This document shows, one piece after another, positions 35,057 through 44,913 of a stretch of DNA of 64,000 nt (position 1 is the first letter of the stretch; each line of letters starts with the position of its first letter). The stretch is taken from assembly GCA_900759445.1 (NCBI GenBank), contig CAAEVH010000024.1:136165-200164 (forward strand), read 5' to 3'. The position numbers and the translations under genes were made by a program. Source of the stretch: an uncultured Raoultella sp. (GTDB lineage: Bacteria; Pseudomonadota; Gammaproteobacteria; Enterobacterales; Enterobacteriaceae). The notes below the pieces were generated by a model that was not told where the DNA came from, did no database searches, and saw only the letters and a program-made list of their open reading frames with translations.

Positions 35057-36046
35057 ATGATTGATGTAAAAGGCTTTTTGTTTTTTAGTGTTCTTAACTT
35101 CCTTAATGTCTCCGATCTACACCTGTGCAATACCTCGGCAGCGCGCTGGCGTCGACAGGGAAAGCTTGAGCCGGCGCCATTTCACACGCCGGATATCGGG
35201 AAATGGCTTGACGGGTGGCTCGATGAGAAACAGCGCGCGCACTGGCAGGCCAACGGACAGGTGGATTTTGCCTTAACCCCCGACGGCGGACCGCGCCTTC
35301 GCGCCAGCGCATTTTCTCACGCTCGGGGTATTTCATTAGCGCTGCGCCTGTTGCCGGAAAGCTGTCCCCGGATTGAGGCGCTGCGTGTTCCTGCGGCGCT
35401 GACGGAACTGCTGAATGAAGAAAGCGGTTTGATTCTGGTGACCGGAGCCACCGGCAGCGGTAAGTCGACCACCCTCGCGGCGATGGTCAATCATCTCAAC
35501 CAGCAGCGTGAAGGGCATATTCTGACGCTTGAAGATCCGGTGGAGTTTGTCCATCACAGCAAGCGATGTCTGATTCAACAACGTGAAATCGGACGCGACT
35601 GTCCCTCTTTTTCCACGGCGCTGCGGGGGGCGCTGCGCCAGGATCCCGATGTGATTCTGCTGGGTGAGCTGCGCGACAGCGAAACGATCCGCCTGGCGCT
35701 GACCGCTGCGGAGACCGGCCATCTGGTGATGGCCACGCTGCATACCCGCGGCGCGGCTCAGGCGATTGAGCGTCTGGTGGATGTCTTCCCTGCGCAGGAA
35801 AAAGAACAAATACGTAGCCAGCTAGCGGGAAGTTTATGTGCGGTGCTGGCACAAAAATTACTGCCGACAGCGTCAGAGGGAAGAGTTGCGCTATACGAGC
35901 TTTTGGTGAATACCCCGGCGGTAGCAAATTTGATTCGCGAGGGGAAAACTCATCAATTGCCGGGGGTCATGCAAACCGGTCAACAAGCCGGAATGCTGAC
36001 TTTTACGCAAAGTTTTCAACAGCGTGTGGCAGCGGGTCTGTTATAA
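35057..36046 (+). CDS. yggR: YggR (PilT-like ATPase) body with an element-supplied N-terminus
   Basis: Residues 17-329 are YggR from NVSDLHLC on: Walker A GATGSGKST, Asp box HILTLEDPVEFVH, Walker B DPDVILLGELRD, His box MATLHTRGAAQAIERLVD. YggR belongs to the PilT/VirB11 secretion ATPases, but its role in enterics is unclear. The first 16 codons (MIDVKGFLFFSVLNFL) come from the element and replace the native 13. They read in frame across attR at 35104-35111. Whether this hybrid is translated is uncertain, because no good ribosome site precedes 35057. Confidence 0.75.
   Translation: MIDVKGFLFFSVLNFLNVSDLHLCNTSAARWRRQGKLEPAPFHTPDIGKWLDGWLDEKQRAHWQANGQVDFALTPDGGPRLRASAFSHARGISLALRLLPESCPRIEALRVPAALTELLNEESGLILVTGATGSGKSTTLAAMVNHLNQQREGHILTLEDPVEFVHHSKRCLIQQREIGRDCPSFSTALRGALRQDPDVILLGELRDSETIRLALTAAETGHLVMATLHTRGAAQAIERLVDVFPAQEKEQIRSQLAGSLCAVLAQKLLPTASEGRVALYELLVNTPAVANLIREGKTHQLPGVMQTGQQAGMLTFTQSFQQRVAAGLL
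35104..35111 (+). repeat. attR core TAATGTCT
   Basis: Second copy of the 8-bp repeat at the right end of the element. The DNA to its right, CCGATCTACACCTG, continues yggR. Confidence 0.85.
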
Positions 36047-36380
36047 GCGCTGTTTTAATATTCAGTTTTCATACCTGAGTGTTGTTATCGTAATGTTTTA
36101 TTAATGTTTGTGGTTATTATGGTTGAATATAATTTAGCCATAAATGACTACGTCAAATTAATGACGGCTGTGAAAGGGCGAGCGGCATTTCCCTCGCAGA
36201 ATAAAGAAAAAATAAGATTATCTTTTGACACTTTTCATCTCTTCGACTTATGCTGTTTATGGAAACAGGACGTTTCTTGTGAAATATTGTTTTGAAATGT
36301 AAATTTATTAATTATTTGTAATTTTAGGTTTAATTCATTTAACCGCCATGATGGTGGGTGCTTGCTAAGGAGAGTTTTAA
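36047..36380. promoter_or_regulatory. AT-rich promoter region of the CsgD-like gene
   Basis: 334 bp without a supported gene; a 63-codon ORF at 36104 has no recognisable feature. The high AT content against a GC-rich backbone is typical of H-NS-bound, multiply regulated promoters such as that of csgD. I see no specific operator. Confidence 0.4.
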
Positions 36381-37034
36381 GTGATTAATTTTTCAGGTAA
36401 TTTATCTTCTTCCCGTCAGATCGTTTTTATTACTCATCCGTCAATTCAGAGTCAGGCATTTGCCAATTACCTGACCAATACATTGTCGGTCAGGGTGACG
36501 CTCCATAATATTAACAAACCGCTAACTCAGCGTCTGCCGAAAGAGTCGGTAATATTATTTGATATCGCCGTGTCGAATAAAAAGCTCAACGGGCTGTGGC
36601 GAGATATTATTCGATCTTGCGCGGAAAACCCGCGGCTGCTGATTATCAACAGCGCACAAAAATATGAGCTTTATGAAATGGCGCAGTGGCCAGCGCTGTA
36701 TGGCGTTTTCCGCCATGACGATGATGAATCGCGTTTAATTGAGGGCGTTAAGGCCGTACTTAATGGCGAACAGACGGCTGAATTGAGCGTGATGCACCCG
36801 GCGATGTATGCCGCGGATCATACATCGATCCCGACGGAGAGTTCGCCGCTCACCGAGCGTGAATGTGAAATTCTCAATGAATTACGCTGCGGTGCAACCA
36901 ATATGGATATTGCTCGCGCGCTGTTTATCAGTGAAAACACGGTACGTACACATCTGTACAATGTTTTCCGTAAGCTGAGCGTAAAAAACCGCACCCAGGC
37001 AGTCAGCTGGGCCAATGAGCATTTACGTCACTAG
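36381..37034 (+). CDS. CsgD-like LuxR-family transcription regulator
   Basis: 217 residues from a GTG start with AGGAG upstream. The N-terminal receiver-like domain lacks a typical phospho-acceptor pattern (SVILFDIAVSNKKLNGLW). The C-terminal LuxR HTH (about 150-212) is SPLTERECEIL, then GATNMDIARALFISENTV, then KNRTQAVSWANEHL, nearly the sequence of the CsgD HTH. The N-domain also tracks CsgD (RQIVFITHPSIQSQAF, WPALYGVF). No csg curli genes are near. It sits between yggR and ruvX, where E. coli has none. Targets are unknown. Confidence 0.85.
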   Translation: MINFSGNLSSSRQIVFITHPSIQSQAFANYLTNTLSVRVTLHNINKPLTQRLPKESVILFDIAVSNKKLNGLWRDIIRSCAENPRLLIINSAQKYELYEMAQWPALYGVFRHDDDESRLIEGVKAVLNGEQTAELSVMHPAMYAADHTSIPTESSPLTERECEILNELRCGATNMDIARALFISENTVRTHLYNVFRKLSVKNRTQAVSWANEHLRH

Positions 37035-37106
37035 GCATTAAGACAGGCGAAAGAGCGATGGCGCCACTTCGCAGAAGAGGGCGCCATCATCATTATGGCT
37101 TCGGGA

Positions 37107-37523
37107 TCAGAAGCCCTGCTCGAAGTAGCTTTCCAGGATAATCACCGCGGAGGCAGAATCAATGCTGCCTTTGTTCAGGGCGCGGAATCCGCCGTGCTCA
37201 AATAGCCCGGCACGGGCTTCTACCGTGCTCAAACGCTCGTCGTGCAGAGTGATTTTCACCCCAAAGCGGCCGTGAATTTTATTGGCGAAGTTACGCGCGC
37301 GCGCGGTGAGCGGTTGCTCAGTCCCGTCCATATTCAGCGGCAGGCCGACGATGACAGCCTCTGGTTGCCACTCTTTAAGCAGCTTTTCGATAATGTTCCA
37401 GTCCGGTTTACCATCCTGCGCCTTCAGCGCAGGAAGAGGGCGGGCGGTCCCGGTGATGCGTTGGCCGACCGCCACGCCGATACTTTTGGTACCGAAATCA
37501 AAACCCAGCAGCGTTCCGCTCAT
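37107..37523 (-). CDS. ruvX: putative pre-16S rRNA nuclease / RuvX (YqgF)
   Basis: 138 residues starting [20 protein letters not shown], an RNase H-like fold with the acidic residues in [24 protein letters not shown] and DSASAVIIL. It is implicated in 16S rRNA 5' maturation. The ATG overlaps the yqgE stop by one base, so the extended ORF upstream is rejected. Confidence 0.96.
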   Translation of the reverse strand: MSGTLLGFDFGTKSIGVAVGQRITGTARPLPALKAQDGKPDWNIIEKLLKEWQPEAVIVGLPLNMDGTEQPLTARARNFANKIHGRFGVKITLHDERLSTVEARAGLFEHGGFRALNKGSIDSASAVIILESYFEQGF

Positions 37524-38086
37524 TACGCGTGCCCCGCTATGCCGGGCATCGTCACAATGTCGATACCGATAAGTTTTGCCGCCTCGCGCCAACGGTCGGC
37601 AATAGGCGTTTTAAACAAAATATTCTGGTCCGCCGGGGCCGTCAGCCAGGCGTTATCAAGGATTTCTTGCTCCAGCTGACCCTTTTCCCAGGAGGAATAG
37701 CCCAGGGCGACCAGCACGTTAGCCGGCTGCTTGTCCGTGCCGAGCGTTTCAAGTACGTCGCGGGAAGTGGTGATCACCGTGTTATCGGAGATGCGAATGC
37801 TGGAGGAAAAATCAGAAGGCGGTGAATGCAGAATAAAACCGCGATCTTCCGCCAGCGGCCCGCCGAGCATCACCGGCTTATCCAGACGAATCTCCGGATT
37901 GCGCGGTTCAGCGACAATGTTTAACTTTTCCAGAATTCCGTCAATCTGCAAGTTTTCCAGCGGCTTATTGATGATAATGCCCATGGCGCCATCGTCGTTG
38001 TATTCGCAGATATAGACCACGGAGCGGCGGAATATCGGATCCTGAAGAGCAGGCATGGCAATCAGAAAGTGATGCTGTAAATTCAT
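37523..38086 (-). CDS. yqgE: UPF0301 family protein YqgE
   Basis: 187 residues starting [17 protein letters not shown], with family segments [21 protein letters not shown] and [16 protein letters not shown]. The function is unknown. It is in the conserved order rsmE-gshB-yqgE-ruvX; an ERIC element separates it from gshB. Confidence 0.95.
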   Translation of the reverse strand: MNLQHHFLIAMPALQDPIFRRSVVYICEYNDDGAMGIIINKPLENLQIDGILEKLNIVAEPRNPEIRLDKPVMLGGPLAEDRGFILHSPPSDFSSSIRISDNTVITTSRDVLETLGTDKQPANVLVALGYSSWEKGQLEQEILDNAWLTAPADQNILFKTPIADRWREAAKLIGIDIVTMPGIAGHA

Positions 38087-38151
38087 TGTCAGAGGTTCTG
38101 TTCCTGGTTCAAAAAGCAGCACCCAGTATGCGGGTAAAGCAAGGACCTGTC

Positions 38152-38279
38152 GATTCAACTTTATCTTTCAGGCGACAGGGGCGTTGATTTCCTCGCTCAA
38201 CCCGGTCACATAGTGGACTATGCTCCCGGGTACTCGCTGCGTCATCGCCTGCCTGTAGCCTGAAATCTTTCGTTGAATC
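38152..38279. repeat. ERIC (intergenic repeat unit) element
   Basis: 128 bp bounded by the inverted ends GATTCAAC...CTTTCAGGC and GCCTGAAA...GTTGAATC. The centre, CGCTCAACCCGGTCAC followed by TATGCTCCCGGGTACTCGC, matches the two arms used for ERIC primers. It lies between gshB and yqgE and is transcribed as part of that operon. Confidence 0.85.
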
Positions 38280-38325
38280 AGAAGATTTTGCAGACTAACG
38301 ATACGGGTCGTTAGCCTGAATGATC

Positions 38326-39273
38326 CTATTTTCCGAGGCGCTTCTCGATAGCGTCCATCAGCATACCGGTGATGGAGATCGGGAACGCCGCTTCAATTTC
38401 ACGCACGCAGGTTGGGCTGGTGACGTTAATTTCCGTCAGACGATCGCCGATGATATCCAGACCGACGAAGATCAGCCCTTTAGCTTTCAGCGTTGGCCCG
38501 ACGCGGCGCGCAATGGCCCAGTCGCTATCGCTCAGCGGACGTGCTTCGCCGCGGCCACCGGCAGCAAGATTACCGCGGGTTTCACCACCCTGTGGGATAC
38601 GCGCCAGGCAATAAGGCACTGGCTCACCGTCGACAACCAGCACGCGCTTATCGCCATCTTTAATTGCCGGCAGGTAGTTCTGCGCCATGCAGTAACGGCT
38701 GCCCAGCTCGGTCAGGGTTTCCGCAATGACCGGCAGGTTAGGATCGCCCTCTTTCACGCGGAAAATAGAGGTACCGCCCATGCCGTCCAGCGGTTTCAGA
38801 ATAATGTCGCCGTGTTTTTCCCAGAAGGCTTTCAGCTGGGCCTTATTGCGGGTCACCAGCGTTTCCGGAGTCAGGTCGGCAAACCAGGCGGTAAACAGCT
38901 TCTCGTTACAGTCGCGCAGGCTCTGCGGCTTGTTGACGATCAGCGTGCCTTTATCTTCGGCACGTTCAAGAATATAGGTCGCGTAAATAAACTCGGTATC
39001 GAACGGCGGATCCTTACGCATCAGAATGACGTCGAGATCCGCCAGCGGCAGATCCTGCTCACCGGTAAACTCATACCACTTATCGTAATTCTGCTCCACG
39101 CTGAGCTTGCGCGTGCGGGCGCGGGCTTCCCCGTTGATTAAGTACAGGTCGTTCATCTCCATATAATGGAGTTCATAGCCGCGACGCTGCGCTTCCAGCA
39201 ACATAGCGAAGCTGGTGTCTTTCTTGATGTTGATGGTTGCGATGGGGTCCATCACGATGCCGAGCTTGATCAT
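38326..39273 (-). CDS. gshB: glutathione synthetase GshB
   Basis: 315 residues starting MIKLGIVMDPIATINIKKDT. The ATP-grasp domain has IILKPLDGMGGTSIFRV, VPYCLARIPQGGETRGNLAAGG and the metal-binding TEINVTSPTCVREIE. It joins glycine to gamma-glutamylcysteine. It starts 20 bp after rsmE. Confidence 0.97.
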   Translation of the reverse strand: MIKLGIVMDPIATINIKKDTSFAMLLEAQRRGYELHYMEMNDLYLINGEARARTRKLSVEQNYDKWYEFTGEQDLPLADLDVILMRKDPPFDTEFIYATYILERAEDKGTLIVNKPQSLRDCNEKLFTAWFADLTPETLVTRNKAQLKAFWEKHGDIILKPLDGMGGTSIFRVKEGDPNLPVIAETLTELGSRYCMAQNYLPAIKDGDKRVLVVDGEPVPYCLARIPQGGETRGNLAAGGRGEARPLSDSDWAIARRVGPTLKAKGLIFVGLDIIGDRLTEINVTSPTCVREIEAAFPISITGMLMDAIEKRLGK

Positions 39274-39293
39274 GGTTATTCTCCGTTAACGCT

Positions 39294-40025
39294 TCAACCT
39301 AAGTCGCCAAAACGCACCTGCAGGGCGGTAATGGCAGTGAGCGCAGTTGTCTCTGTACGCAGAACGCGCGGTCCCAACAGAATATCAGTAAACTGGTAGC
39401 GAGCGGTCATCGCAATCTCTTCCGCTGACAGGCCGCCTTCCGGGCCAATCAGCAAACGAACGCGTTCAACCGGCAACGGCAGCGTGTTGATACTGGCGCT
39501 GGCGCGCGGGTGCAGATTGAGCTTCAGGCCATTATCCTGCTCAGCACACCAGGCCTCCAGCTGCATCGCCGGGCGAATCTCCGGCACCACGTTGCGGCCG
39601 CTCTGCTCGCAGGCGGCGATGGCGATTTTTTGCCACTGCTGGATCTTTTTCTGCAAACGTTCGGCATCCAGTTTAACGCCGCAGCGCTCGGAAAACAGTG
39701 GCGTTATGAGGCTTACACCGAGTTCAATCGATTTCTGGATGGTGAACTCCATCTTTTCGCCGCGCGACATCACCTGGCCCAGATGAATATGCAGAGGGGA
39801 TTCGCGATCGTCGGTCTCGCTGCCGATCACGTCAACTAACACGTTTTTCTTTCCGGCTTCGGCGATCACGGCATCGAAAACCTGATTGCTGCCGTCAAAA
39901 AGCTGGATTGCCTGGCCTTTGCCCATACGTAATACGCGGCCAACGTGATTGGCGGCATCGTCAGAGAGGGCGATTTGACTACCTACGGTAACAGGTTCCG
40001 GGTGGTGGATGCGAGGGATGCGCAT
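39294..40025 (-). CDS. rsmE: 16S rRNA m3U1498 methyltransferase RsmE
   Basis: 243 residues starting [12 protein letters not shown]. An N-terminal PUA-like domain is followed by a SPOUT domain with the knot [14 protein letters not shown] and [13 protein letters not shown]. The start is chosen by similarity; the ORF begins 24 codons earlier. Confidence 0.95.
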   Translation of the reverse strand: MRIPRIHHPEPVTVGSQIALSDDAANHVGRVLRMGKGQAIQLFDGSNQVFDAVIAEAGKKNVLVDVIGSETDDRESPLHIHLGQVMSRGEKMEFTIQKSIELGVSLITPLFSERCGVKLDAERLQKKIQQWQKIAIAACEQSGRNVVPEIRPAMQLEAWCAEQDNGLKLNLHPRASASINTLPLPVERVRLLIGPEGGLSAEEIAMTARYQFTDILLGPRVLRTETTALTAITALQVRFGDLG

Positions 40026-40113
40026 GCTGGCTATTCCGTTCTTCGCGCAGGTGCCGCTTTTCCATGTCGGGGGAAAGCGGCACCTGCAAATTAACAATTG
40101 CCGCTAGTGTAGG

Positions 40114-40821
40114 TTAGCTCTTTTGCGCCTGGCAAGCTTGCTGGACGTACGGATTGTGGTTGCCCTGTACTTTAGCGATGCGCTCGTCGCGTTCGCACTC
40201 CCAGGAGGTGACCGGATACATCTTATCCCAGGCGGTAAAAAGCTGGGTTTGCTGGCGGGAGAGGGTCAACTGATAAGTATCGCGCATATAGAAGTAGGTG
40301 CGGGCGATAGAACCGCGGGCGCGAGCGGGCGGCTCGGCAACCTTATCCTTAAAGTCGACCTTCATGGCGCACTGGCCGTACTGGCCTTCGCCGCCGTTCC
40401 ACTGGCCATACATAAAGTTGGCGCGGTCGCCGTTAACTTCGCCCACCGCCGGCTGCAGGTTGTGCATATCGCTTTCCATCTTGCGATAGACCGGATCTTT
40501 GGCGCAGTTTTTCCGTCCGCCGTCCTGCCAGCACTGGCGCTGGTGGCCAAACTGCCAGGCTGGAACGACGTGTTCCCACTCGACCCGACTGGCGCGGTTT
40601 TCATTTTTACGCACTTTATAACCGCAGGACTCCAGATCGATAACGCCTTTTTTCCCCTGCCAGTCAATTTTACAGCCGCAGTAGAAATCGCCGGGGACAT
40701 CGGCATTGACCTTTACCCCGGCGGCTTTCGCCTGGGAGAAACTGTTGATTCCTTCGGCCGCGACCTGGCCGCTACAGGCGGCGGTCAGAAACGCCGCGGC
40801 AAAAATATAAATACGGGACAT
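40114..40821 (-). CDS. endA: periplasmic endonuclease I EndA
   Basis: 235 residues with a signal peptide ([22 protein letters not shown]). The nuclease motif [14 protein letters not shown] holds the catalytic His. The cysteine-rich insertion and [16 protein letters not shown] are characteristic of the family. It cuts double-stranded DNA in the periplasm. Confidence 0.96.
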   Translation of the reverse strand: MSRIYIFAAAFLTAACSGQVAAEGINSFSQAKAAGVKVNADVPGDFYCGCKIDWQGKKGVIDLESCGYKVRKNENRASRVEWEHVVPAWQFGHQRQCWQDGGRKNCAKDPVYRKMESDMHNLQPAVGEVNGDRANFMYGQWNGGEGQYGQCAMKVDFKDKVAEPPARARGSIARTYFYMRDTYQLTLSRQQTQLFTAWDKMYPVTSWECERDERIAKVQGNHNPYVQQACQAQKS

Positions 40822-40915
40822 CGTGAACTCCGTGTCAAAACGAGCCCGCAACGTAGCGAATGCGATTGTCAGATGCAATCAGTCAGATCAGAAAATTTCC
40901 AGTTGTACCCGATAT

Positions 40916-41416
40916 TTACTCTTCAGCGACCAGCAGATCGCCGCAGCGAACGCAGCGGTAAGTCGCTTCTCCCCGCACGACACGGTTGTGGCGACGGACG
41001 GTAAGCTGATGCTGCTGGCACTGGCAGCGGTAGGGAAAGGTGTTCTGGCGAACGGAGTCGAGTTCGAAACGATGGGTGCGGCGGGCGGCGACGCCGAGTA
41101 CGCTCTCCATCATCCATTTCCACTCTTTGCCGTGCGGCGCCACGCGGCCGAAGTGTTTCCACACCAGCAGGTGCGCCAGTTCATGCGGGACGACCTCATC
41201 GATAAAGGCCTGCTGGTTTTCCAGCAGCAGTACCGGGTTGAGGCGAATTTCGTTCTTTTCCAGCCATGCGGTACCGGCGGAGGTGCCGCGCTGCTGATAG
41301 ACCAGGCTCGGTTCCGGGTACTGACGGCCAAGCCTGAGGTTGGCCTGGGCGAGCTTTTCCCGCAGGCTGCGCATAATGGCCTGCTGAATGGCGATGGGAA
41401 TTCGGGGCGTTTTCAT
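40916..41416 (-). CDS. sprT: SprT family zinc metalloprotease-like protein
   Basis: 166 residues. The zinc motif [15 protein letters not shown] (HExxH) and a C-terminal zinc ribbon, [11 protein letters not shown]...[10 protein letters not shown], are visible. E. coli SprT has no firmly established role; eukaryotic relatives (Spartan) cut DNA-protein crosslinks. It lies between endA and galP as in E. coli. Confidence 0.95.
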   Translation of the reverse strand: MKTPRIPIAIQQAIMRSLREKLAQANLRLGRQYPEPSLVYQQRGTSAGTAWLEKNEIRLNPVLLLENQQAFIDEVVPHELAHLLVWKHFGRVAPHGKEWKWMMESVLGVAARRTHRFELDSVRQNTFPYRCQCQQHQLTVRRHNRVVRGEATYRCVRCGDLLVAEE

Positions 41417-41460
41417 AGCGCCAGAGGATAGTGCGCCGTGAAGGGGAGAGCAAGAGGCAG

Positions 41461-41489
41461 ACGCTTCCTCCCGCGAGAGGAGGAAGCGT
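41461..41489. terminator. terminator after galP
   Basis: Stem ACGCTTCCTCC/GGAGGAAGCGT with a 7-base loop, 6 bp past the galP stop on the minus strand. No long T run is seen. Confidence 0.6.
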
Positions 41490-41495
41490 TAACGG

Positions 41496-42890
41496 TCAGT
41501 CGCGAGCGCCGATTTCGCGCAGCGGGCGGCCTTTCATCAGGTTACGTTCGATGTGTTCCAGCGACACATTTTTGGTTTCCGGGATAAGCCACAGGGTAAG
41601 GAGGATGAACAGGACGTTCAGACCGCCGTAGACCCAGAAGGTGTTGGCGCTGCCCAGCGAGTTAAGCATGGTCAGGAAGGTGGCGCCGACGATCATATTG
41701 GCAATCCAGTTGGTTGCCGTAGAGCAGGTGATGCCGAAATCGCGGCCTTTGAGCGGCTGAATTTCGGAACACAGTACCCAGATCAGCGGGCCGGCGCTCA
41801 TGGCGAAGCCAACGATAAACATCAGCAGCATCAGCACGGAGAAGTACTGGGCGGTGGCTGAGTGAATACCCACGTGCATCATGGTGCCCAGAACGCCCAT
41901 GCCGGTGGCCATGACGATAAAGCCAAGGATCAGCGTCGGTTTGCGGCCCCAGCGGTCAACCAGCCCGATAGCGATGAAGGTCGCCAGCACGTTGGTCAGA
42001 CCGACGATCACGGTCCCCCACATCTGTTCGGTGGTGTTGGTATAACCCGCCAGTTCAAAAATCTTCGGCGCGTAATACATGATGACGTTCATCCCGGTGA
42101 ACTGTTGCATCACCTGCAGCAGGATGCCGAGGAATACGGCACGGCGGAAGTTGCTGTTTTCTTTAAACAGTTCCCAGCCAGACTGCTTGATCTTCAGGCT
42201 TTCACGAATCTCATCCAGTTCACGTTTGGCTTCGGCGCTGGTATCACGCAGGCGCATCAGTACGCGTTCCGCATCAACAAAGCGGCGTTTGGCTGCAAAC
42301 CAGCGCGGGCTATCCGGCAGAAAGATAACGCCAATCAGCAGCAGAATTGCCGGGATGATAATCACGCCCAGCATCCAGCGCCATGCGCCGCTGTAGCTGA
42401 AGGCGGTGTCCGACAGATAGGCGCCGAGGATCCCGATAGTGATCATCAGCTGGTACATGGAGATCATGCTGCCGCGGATTTTTTCGGGTGCAATTTCCGA
42501 CAGGTACAGCGGAGCGGTGTACGACGCGACGCCAACGGCCAGGCCGAGCAGCACGCGGGAGACGAGCAGCACTTCAACGTTCGGGGCGGCAGCAGAGAAC
42601 AGCGAACCGGCGACGAACAGGATCGCGCCGATCATCAGGCTCTTTTTCCGACCGAGACGGAATGAGAGCCAGCCGCTGCCGACGGCGCCGACCGCAGCGC
42701 CGAACATCATGGAGCTTACCACCCACTCCTGAGTGTGAGCGCTAATCTGGAACTCGTTGGCAATAAAGGGTAAGGCACCCGCAATAACACCGATATCAAG
42801 GCCGAAAAGCAGACCTGCCAGTGCGGCGAGGAAACAGACAAAGAACGTCATCGTTTTGTTCGAGCGCCCTTGTTTTTTGTTGTCAGGCAT
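41496..42890 (-). CDS. galP: galactose/H+ symporter GalP
   Basis: 464 residues with twelve membrane segments. MFS sugar-porter signatures [50 protein letters not shown] and the C-terminal PETKNVSLE are visible. It imports galactose and also glucose. GGAGGG precedes the ATG. CRP and two GalR-type operators lie upstream. Confidence 0.96.
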   Translation of the reverse strand: MPDNKKQGRSNKTMTFFVCFLAALAGLLFGLDIGVIAGALPFIANEFQISAHTQEWVVSSMMFGAAVGAVGSGWLSFRLGRKKSLMIGAILFVAGSLFSAAAPNVEVLLVSRVLLGLAVGVASYTAPLYLSEIAPEKIRGSMISMYQLMITIGILGAYLSDTAFSYSGAWRWMLGVIIIPAILLLIGVIFLPDSPRWFAAKRRFVDAERVLMRLRDTSAEAKRELDEIRESLKIKQSGWELFKENSNFRRAVFLGILLQVMQQFTGMNVIMYYAPKIFELAGYTNTTEQMWGTVIVGLTNVLATFIAIGLVDRWGRKPTLILGFIVMATGMGVLGTMMHVGIHSATAQYFSVLMLLMFIVGFAMSAGPLIWVLCSEIQPLKGRDFGITCSTATNWIANMIVGATFLTMLNSLGSANTFWVYGGLNVLFILLTLWLIPETKNVSLEHIERNLMKGRPLREIGARD

Positions 42891-42955
42891 AACGCCCTCC
42901 AGTTGAGTTATTGATTCTGTCGATGCTTAGGGTAGGGGAGTCTATCGCAAAAAAA

Positions 42956-42971
42956 CGTGATATCAGTCACG
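42956..42971. promoter_or_regulatory. CRP-like site of galP
   Basis: CGTGATATCAGTCACG is a palindrome matching the CRP consensus at 8 of 10 key positions and sits directly beside the GalR operator. Confidence 0.55.
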
Positions 42972-42974
42972 GCT

Positions 42975-42990
42975 GTGTAATCGGTTACAC
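42975..42990. promoter_or_regulatory. GalR/GalS operator of galP (proximal)
   Basis: GTGTAATCGGTTACAC fits the gal operator consensus GTGKAANCGNTTNCAC at every position. It is 85 bp upstream of the galP ATG. Confidence 0.8.
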
Positions 42991-43157
42991 TAAGGTAAAG
43001 AAACGTAATCTATTAAAATAGATTAATTTCAAATAGATAGGTGATTATAAAACCTCCTGAGGAAAGCGATAATCAGATAACCCTGAAACATAATGCAATA
43101 TGGTGAAAAATTGTTTCACTAACTCATTATCGTGCATGATTTCTGGCTACAGCTCTA

Positions 43158-43173
43158 ATGTAATCGCTTTCAT
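43158..43173. promoter_or_regulatory. second GalR/GalS operator of galP (distal)
   Basis: ATGTAATCGCTTTCAT matches the gal operator at 14 of 16 positions. It lies 183 bp from the proximal operator, which would allow looping repression as at the gal operon. Confidence 0.65.
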
Positions 43174-43241
43174 TGAATGGTGGAAAGGTTCGGCGGCAAT
43201 GCGGGAGTGGCGGGCGTAAGGGGGAAAGTGTGGAAGCGGGG

Positions 43242-43270
43242 AAAACAAAAAGGCCAGCGCGAGGCTGGCC
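43242..43270 (-). terminator. Rho-independent terminator of metK
   Basis: Stem GGCCAGC/GCTGGCC (43252-43270) followed on the minus strand by TTTTTGTTTT, 24 bp after the metK stop. Confidence 0.85.
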
Positions 43271-43293
43271 ATGGCAGGAGAAAAACGTCGGGA

Positions 43294-44448
43294 TTATTTC
43301 AGGCCGGCAGCTTCACGCAGCAGAGCGGCTTTGTCGGTTTTTTCCCACGGGAAATGTTCACGACCAAAGTGACCGTATGCCGCCGTCTCTTTGTAGATCG
43401 GGTGCAGCAGATCCAGCATCTGGATCAGGCCGTAAGGACGCAGGTCGAAGAATTCACGCACCAGCAGAGTCAGCTGCTCGGACGGCACTTTTTCGGTACC
43501 GAAGGTTTCCACCATAATGGAGGTCGGCTCTGCCACGCCGATAGCGTAGGAGACCTGAATCTCACAACGGTCAGCCAGGCCTGCCGCAACGATGTTTTTC
43601 GCGACATAGCGTGCGGCATAGGCTGCGGAACGGTCAACTTTAGAAGGATCTTTACCAGAGAACGCGCCGCCGCCGTGACGAGCCATGCCGCCGTAGGTAT
43701 CCACGATGATTTTACGGCCGGTCAGACCGCAGTCGCCCATCGGGCCGCCGATAACAAAACGACCGGTCGGGTTGATGAAGAATTTGGTCGCGCTGCTCAG
43801 CCATTCAGTCGGCAGAACCGGCTTGATGATCTCTTCCATCACCGCTTCCTGCAGGGATTTCTGATCGATGTCTTCCGCGTGCTGAGTAGACAGAACCACG
43901 GCATCGATACCGACGATTTTGCCGTCGTCGTACTGGAAGGTCACCTGGCTTTTCGCATCCGGACGTAGCCACGGCAGCGTGCCGTTTTTGCGCACTTCAG
44001 CCTGACGCTGCACCAGACGGTGAGCATAGGTGATCGGCGCCGGCATCAGGACGTCGGTTTCGTTAGTGGCATAGCCAAACATCAGGCCCTGGTCGCCCGC
44101 CCCTTGCTCCAGCGGATCGGCGCGGTCAACGCCCTGATTGATATCCGGGGACTGTTTGCCAATGGCGCTCAGTACGGCACAGGAGTTGGCATCAAAGCCC
44201 ATATCGGAATGCACGTAGCCAATTTCACGAACCGTGTTACGGGTAATCTCTTCGATATCAACCCATGCGCTGGTGGTGATTTCACCGCCGACCAGCACCA
44301 TGCCAGTTTTGACATAAGTTTCACACGCGACACGCGCTTTCGGATCCTGTTCGAGAATCGCATCCAGCACGGCGTCGGAGATTTGGTCAGCAATTTTGTC
44401 TGGATGCCCTTCTGATACGGACTCGGACGTAAAGAGGTGTTTTGCCAT
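43294..44448 (-). CDS. metK: S-adenosylmethionine synthetase MetK
   Basis: 384 residues. Signatures: [31 protein letters not shown], and the P-loop-like [19 protein letters not shown]. It makes SAM from methionine and ATP. SAM links to polyamine synthesis through decarboxylated SAM, and the gene neighbours speA and speB. Confidence 0.98.
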   Translation of the reverse strand: MAKHLFTSESVSEGHPDKIADQISDAVLDAILEQDPKARVACETYVKTGMVLVGGEITTSAWVDIEEITRNTVREIGYVHSDMGFDANSCAVLSAIGKQSPDINQGVDRADPLEQGAGDQGLMFGYATNETDVLMPAPITYAHRLVQRQAEVRKNGTLPWLRPDAKSQVTFQYDDGKIVGIDAVVLSTQHAEDIDQKSLQEAVMEEIIKPVLPTEWLSSATKFFINPTGRFVIGGPMGDCGLTGRKIIVDTYGGMARHGGGAFSGKDPSKVDRSAAYAARYVAKNIVAAGLADRCEIQVSYAIGVAEPTSIMVETFGTEKVPSEQLTLLVREFFDLRPYGLIQMLDLLHPIYKETAAYGHFGREHFPWEKTDKAALLREAAGLK

Positions 44449-44913
44449 GTTTTATTTTACCTGTGGAGTATTCGTGTAGCTCATACTGTTGTGTGGATTA
44501 GCTGTGGTAGATGATTCTACCAAAACTTGCAGGTAGTGACACGAGCAGTCTGAGTGTTAATCAGTATAGACGGATTAACTTCTGGATGGCTATTTTAGGT
44601 CAAATCTTAATCCCATTTCCAGCCTTTTTTGATGCAGATCGCATTGACGAAAAATAGAGGGTGGCAATTTTTCCTGCCATTCGCGGCAACTCGCCCATTT
44701 TTATTTTGCATTTTAGCCGGCTTATCGGTATAAAACGCCGCGCGCGGCTCATTAAAAAAGCGCACGAAGCCCATCTCGTGACGCCACTTCCAGCCGGGTT
44801 AAGCAGTCTGTTTTTACAGAAATCTGCAGCGGTGTTTTGGCACCTGCTGTGGTATGTCTAGCTTTGGCTTATCGCTGGCCCGTATCGGGGCAGTGTGGAG
44901 GTGATATCAGATA
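44449..44913. promoter_or_regulatory. metK promoter region and distal speA leader
   Basis: 465 bp between metK and the leader ORF at 44914. Around 44568-44591 the sequence AGACGGAT, TAACTTCT, GGATGGCT forms three 8-bp units partly resembling MetJ boxes (AGACGTCT); matches are weak (4-5 of 8). The 66-codon ORF at 44661 has no recognisable feature and is not called. Confidence 0.35.

Larger units (their letters stand above)
27418..35111 (+). mobile_element. 7.7-kb serine-integrase element inserted in yggR
   Basis: The element is 7,686 bp counting one copy of the 8-bp repeat. It is clearly AT-rich against GC-rich neighbours. It carries a large serine recombinase as its first gene, a small serine resolvase as its last gene, and six or so short genes between, all on the plus strand. 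Excision in silico rejoins yggR in frame, which proves the boundaries. There are no phage structural genes, no relaxase and no transposase. I do not know a described element at this site. Confidence 0.92.

Noticed and set aside
27418..35111. Retron or other reverse-transcriptase system
   Set aside because: No RT motif (YADD-like) or RT-sized ORF is present in the element, although a SLATT gene is.
27418..35111. Prophage
   Set aside because: No capsid, terminase, tail, repressor or lysis genes are visible; the element is only 7.7 kb.
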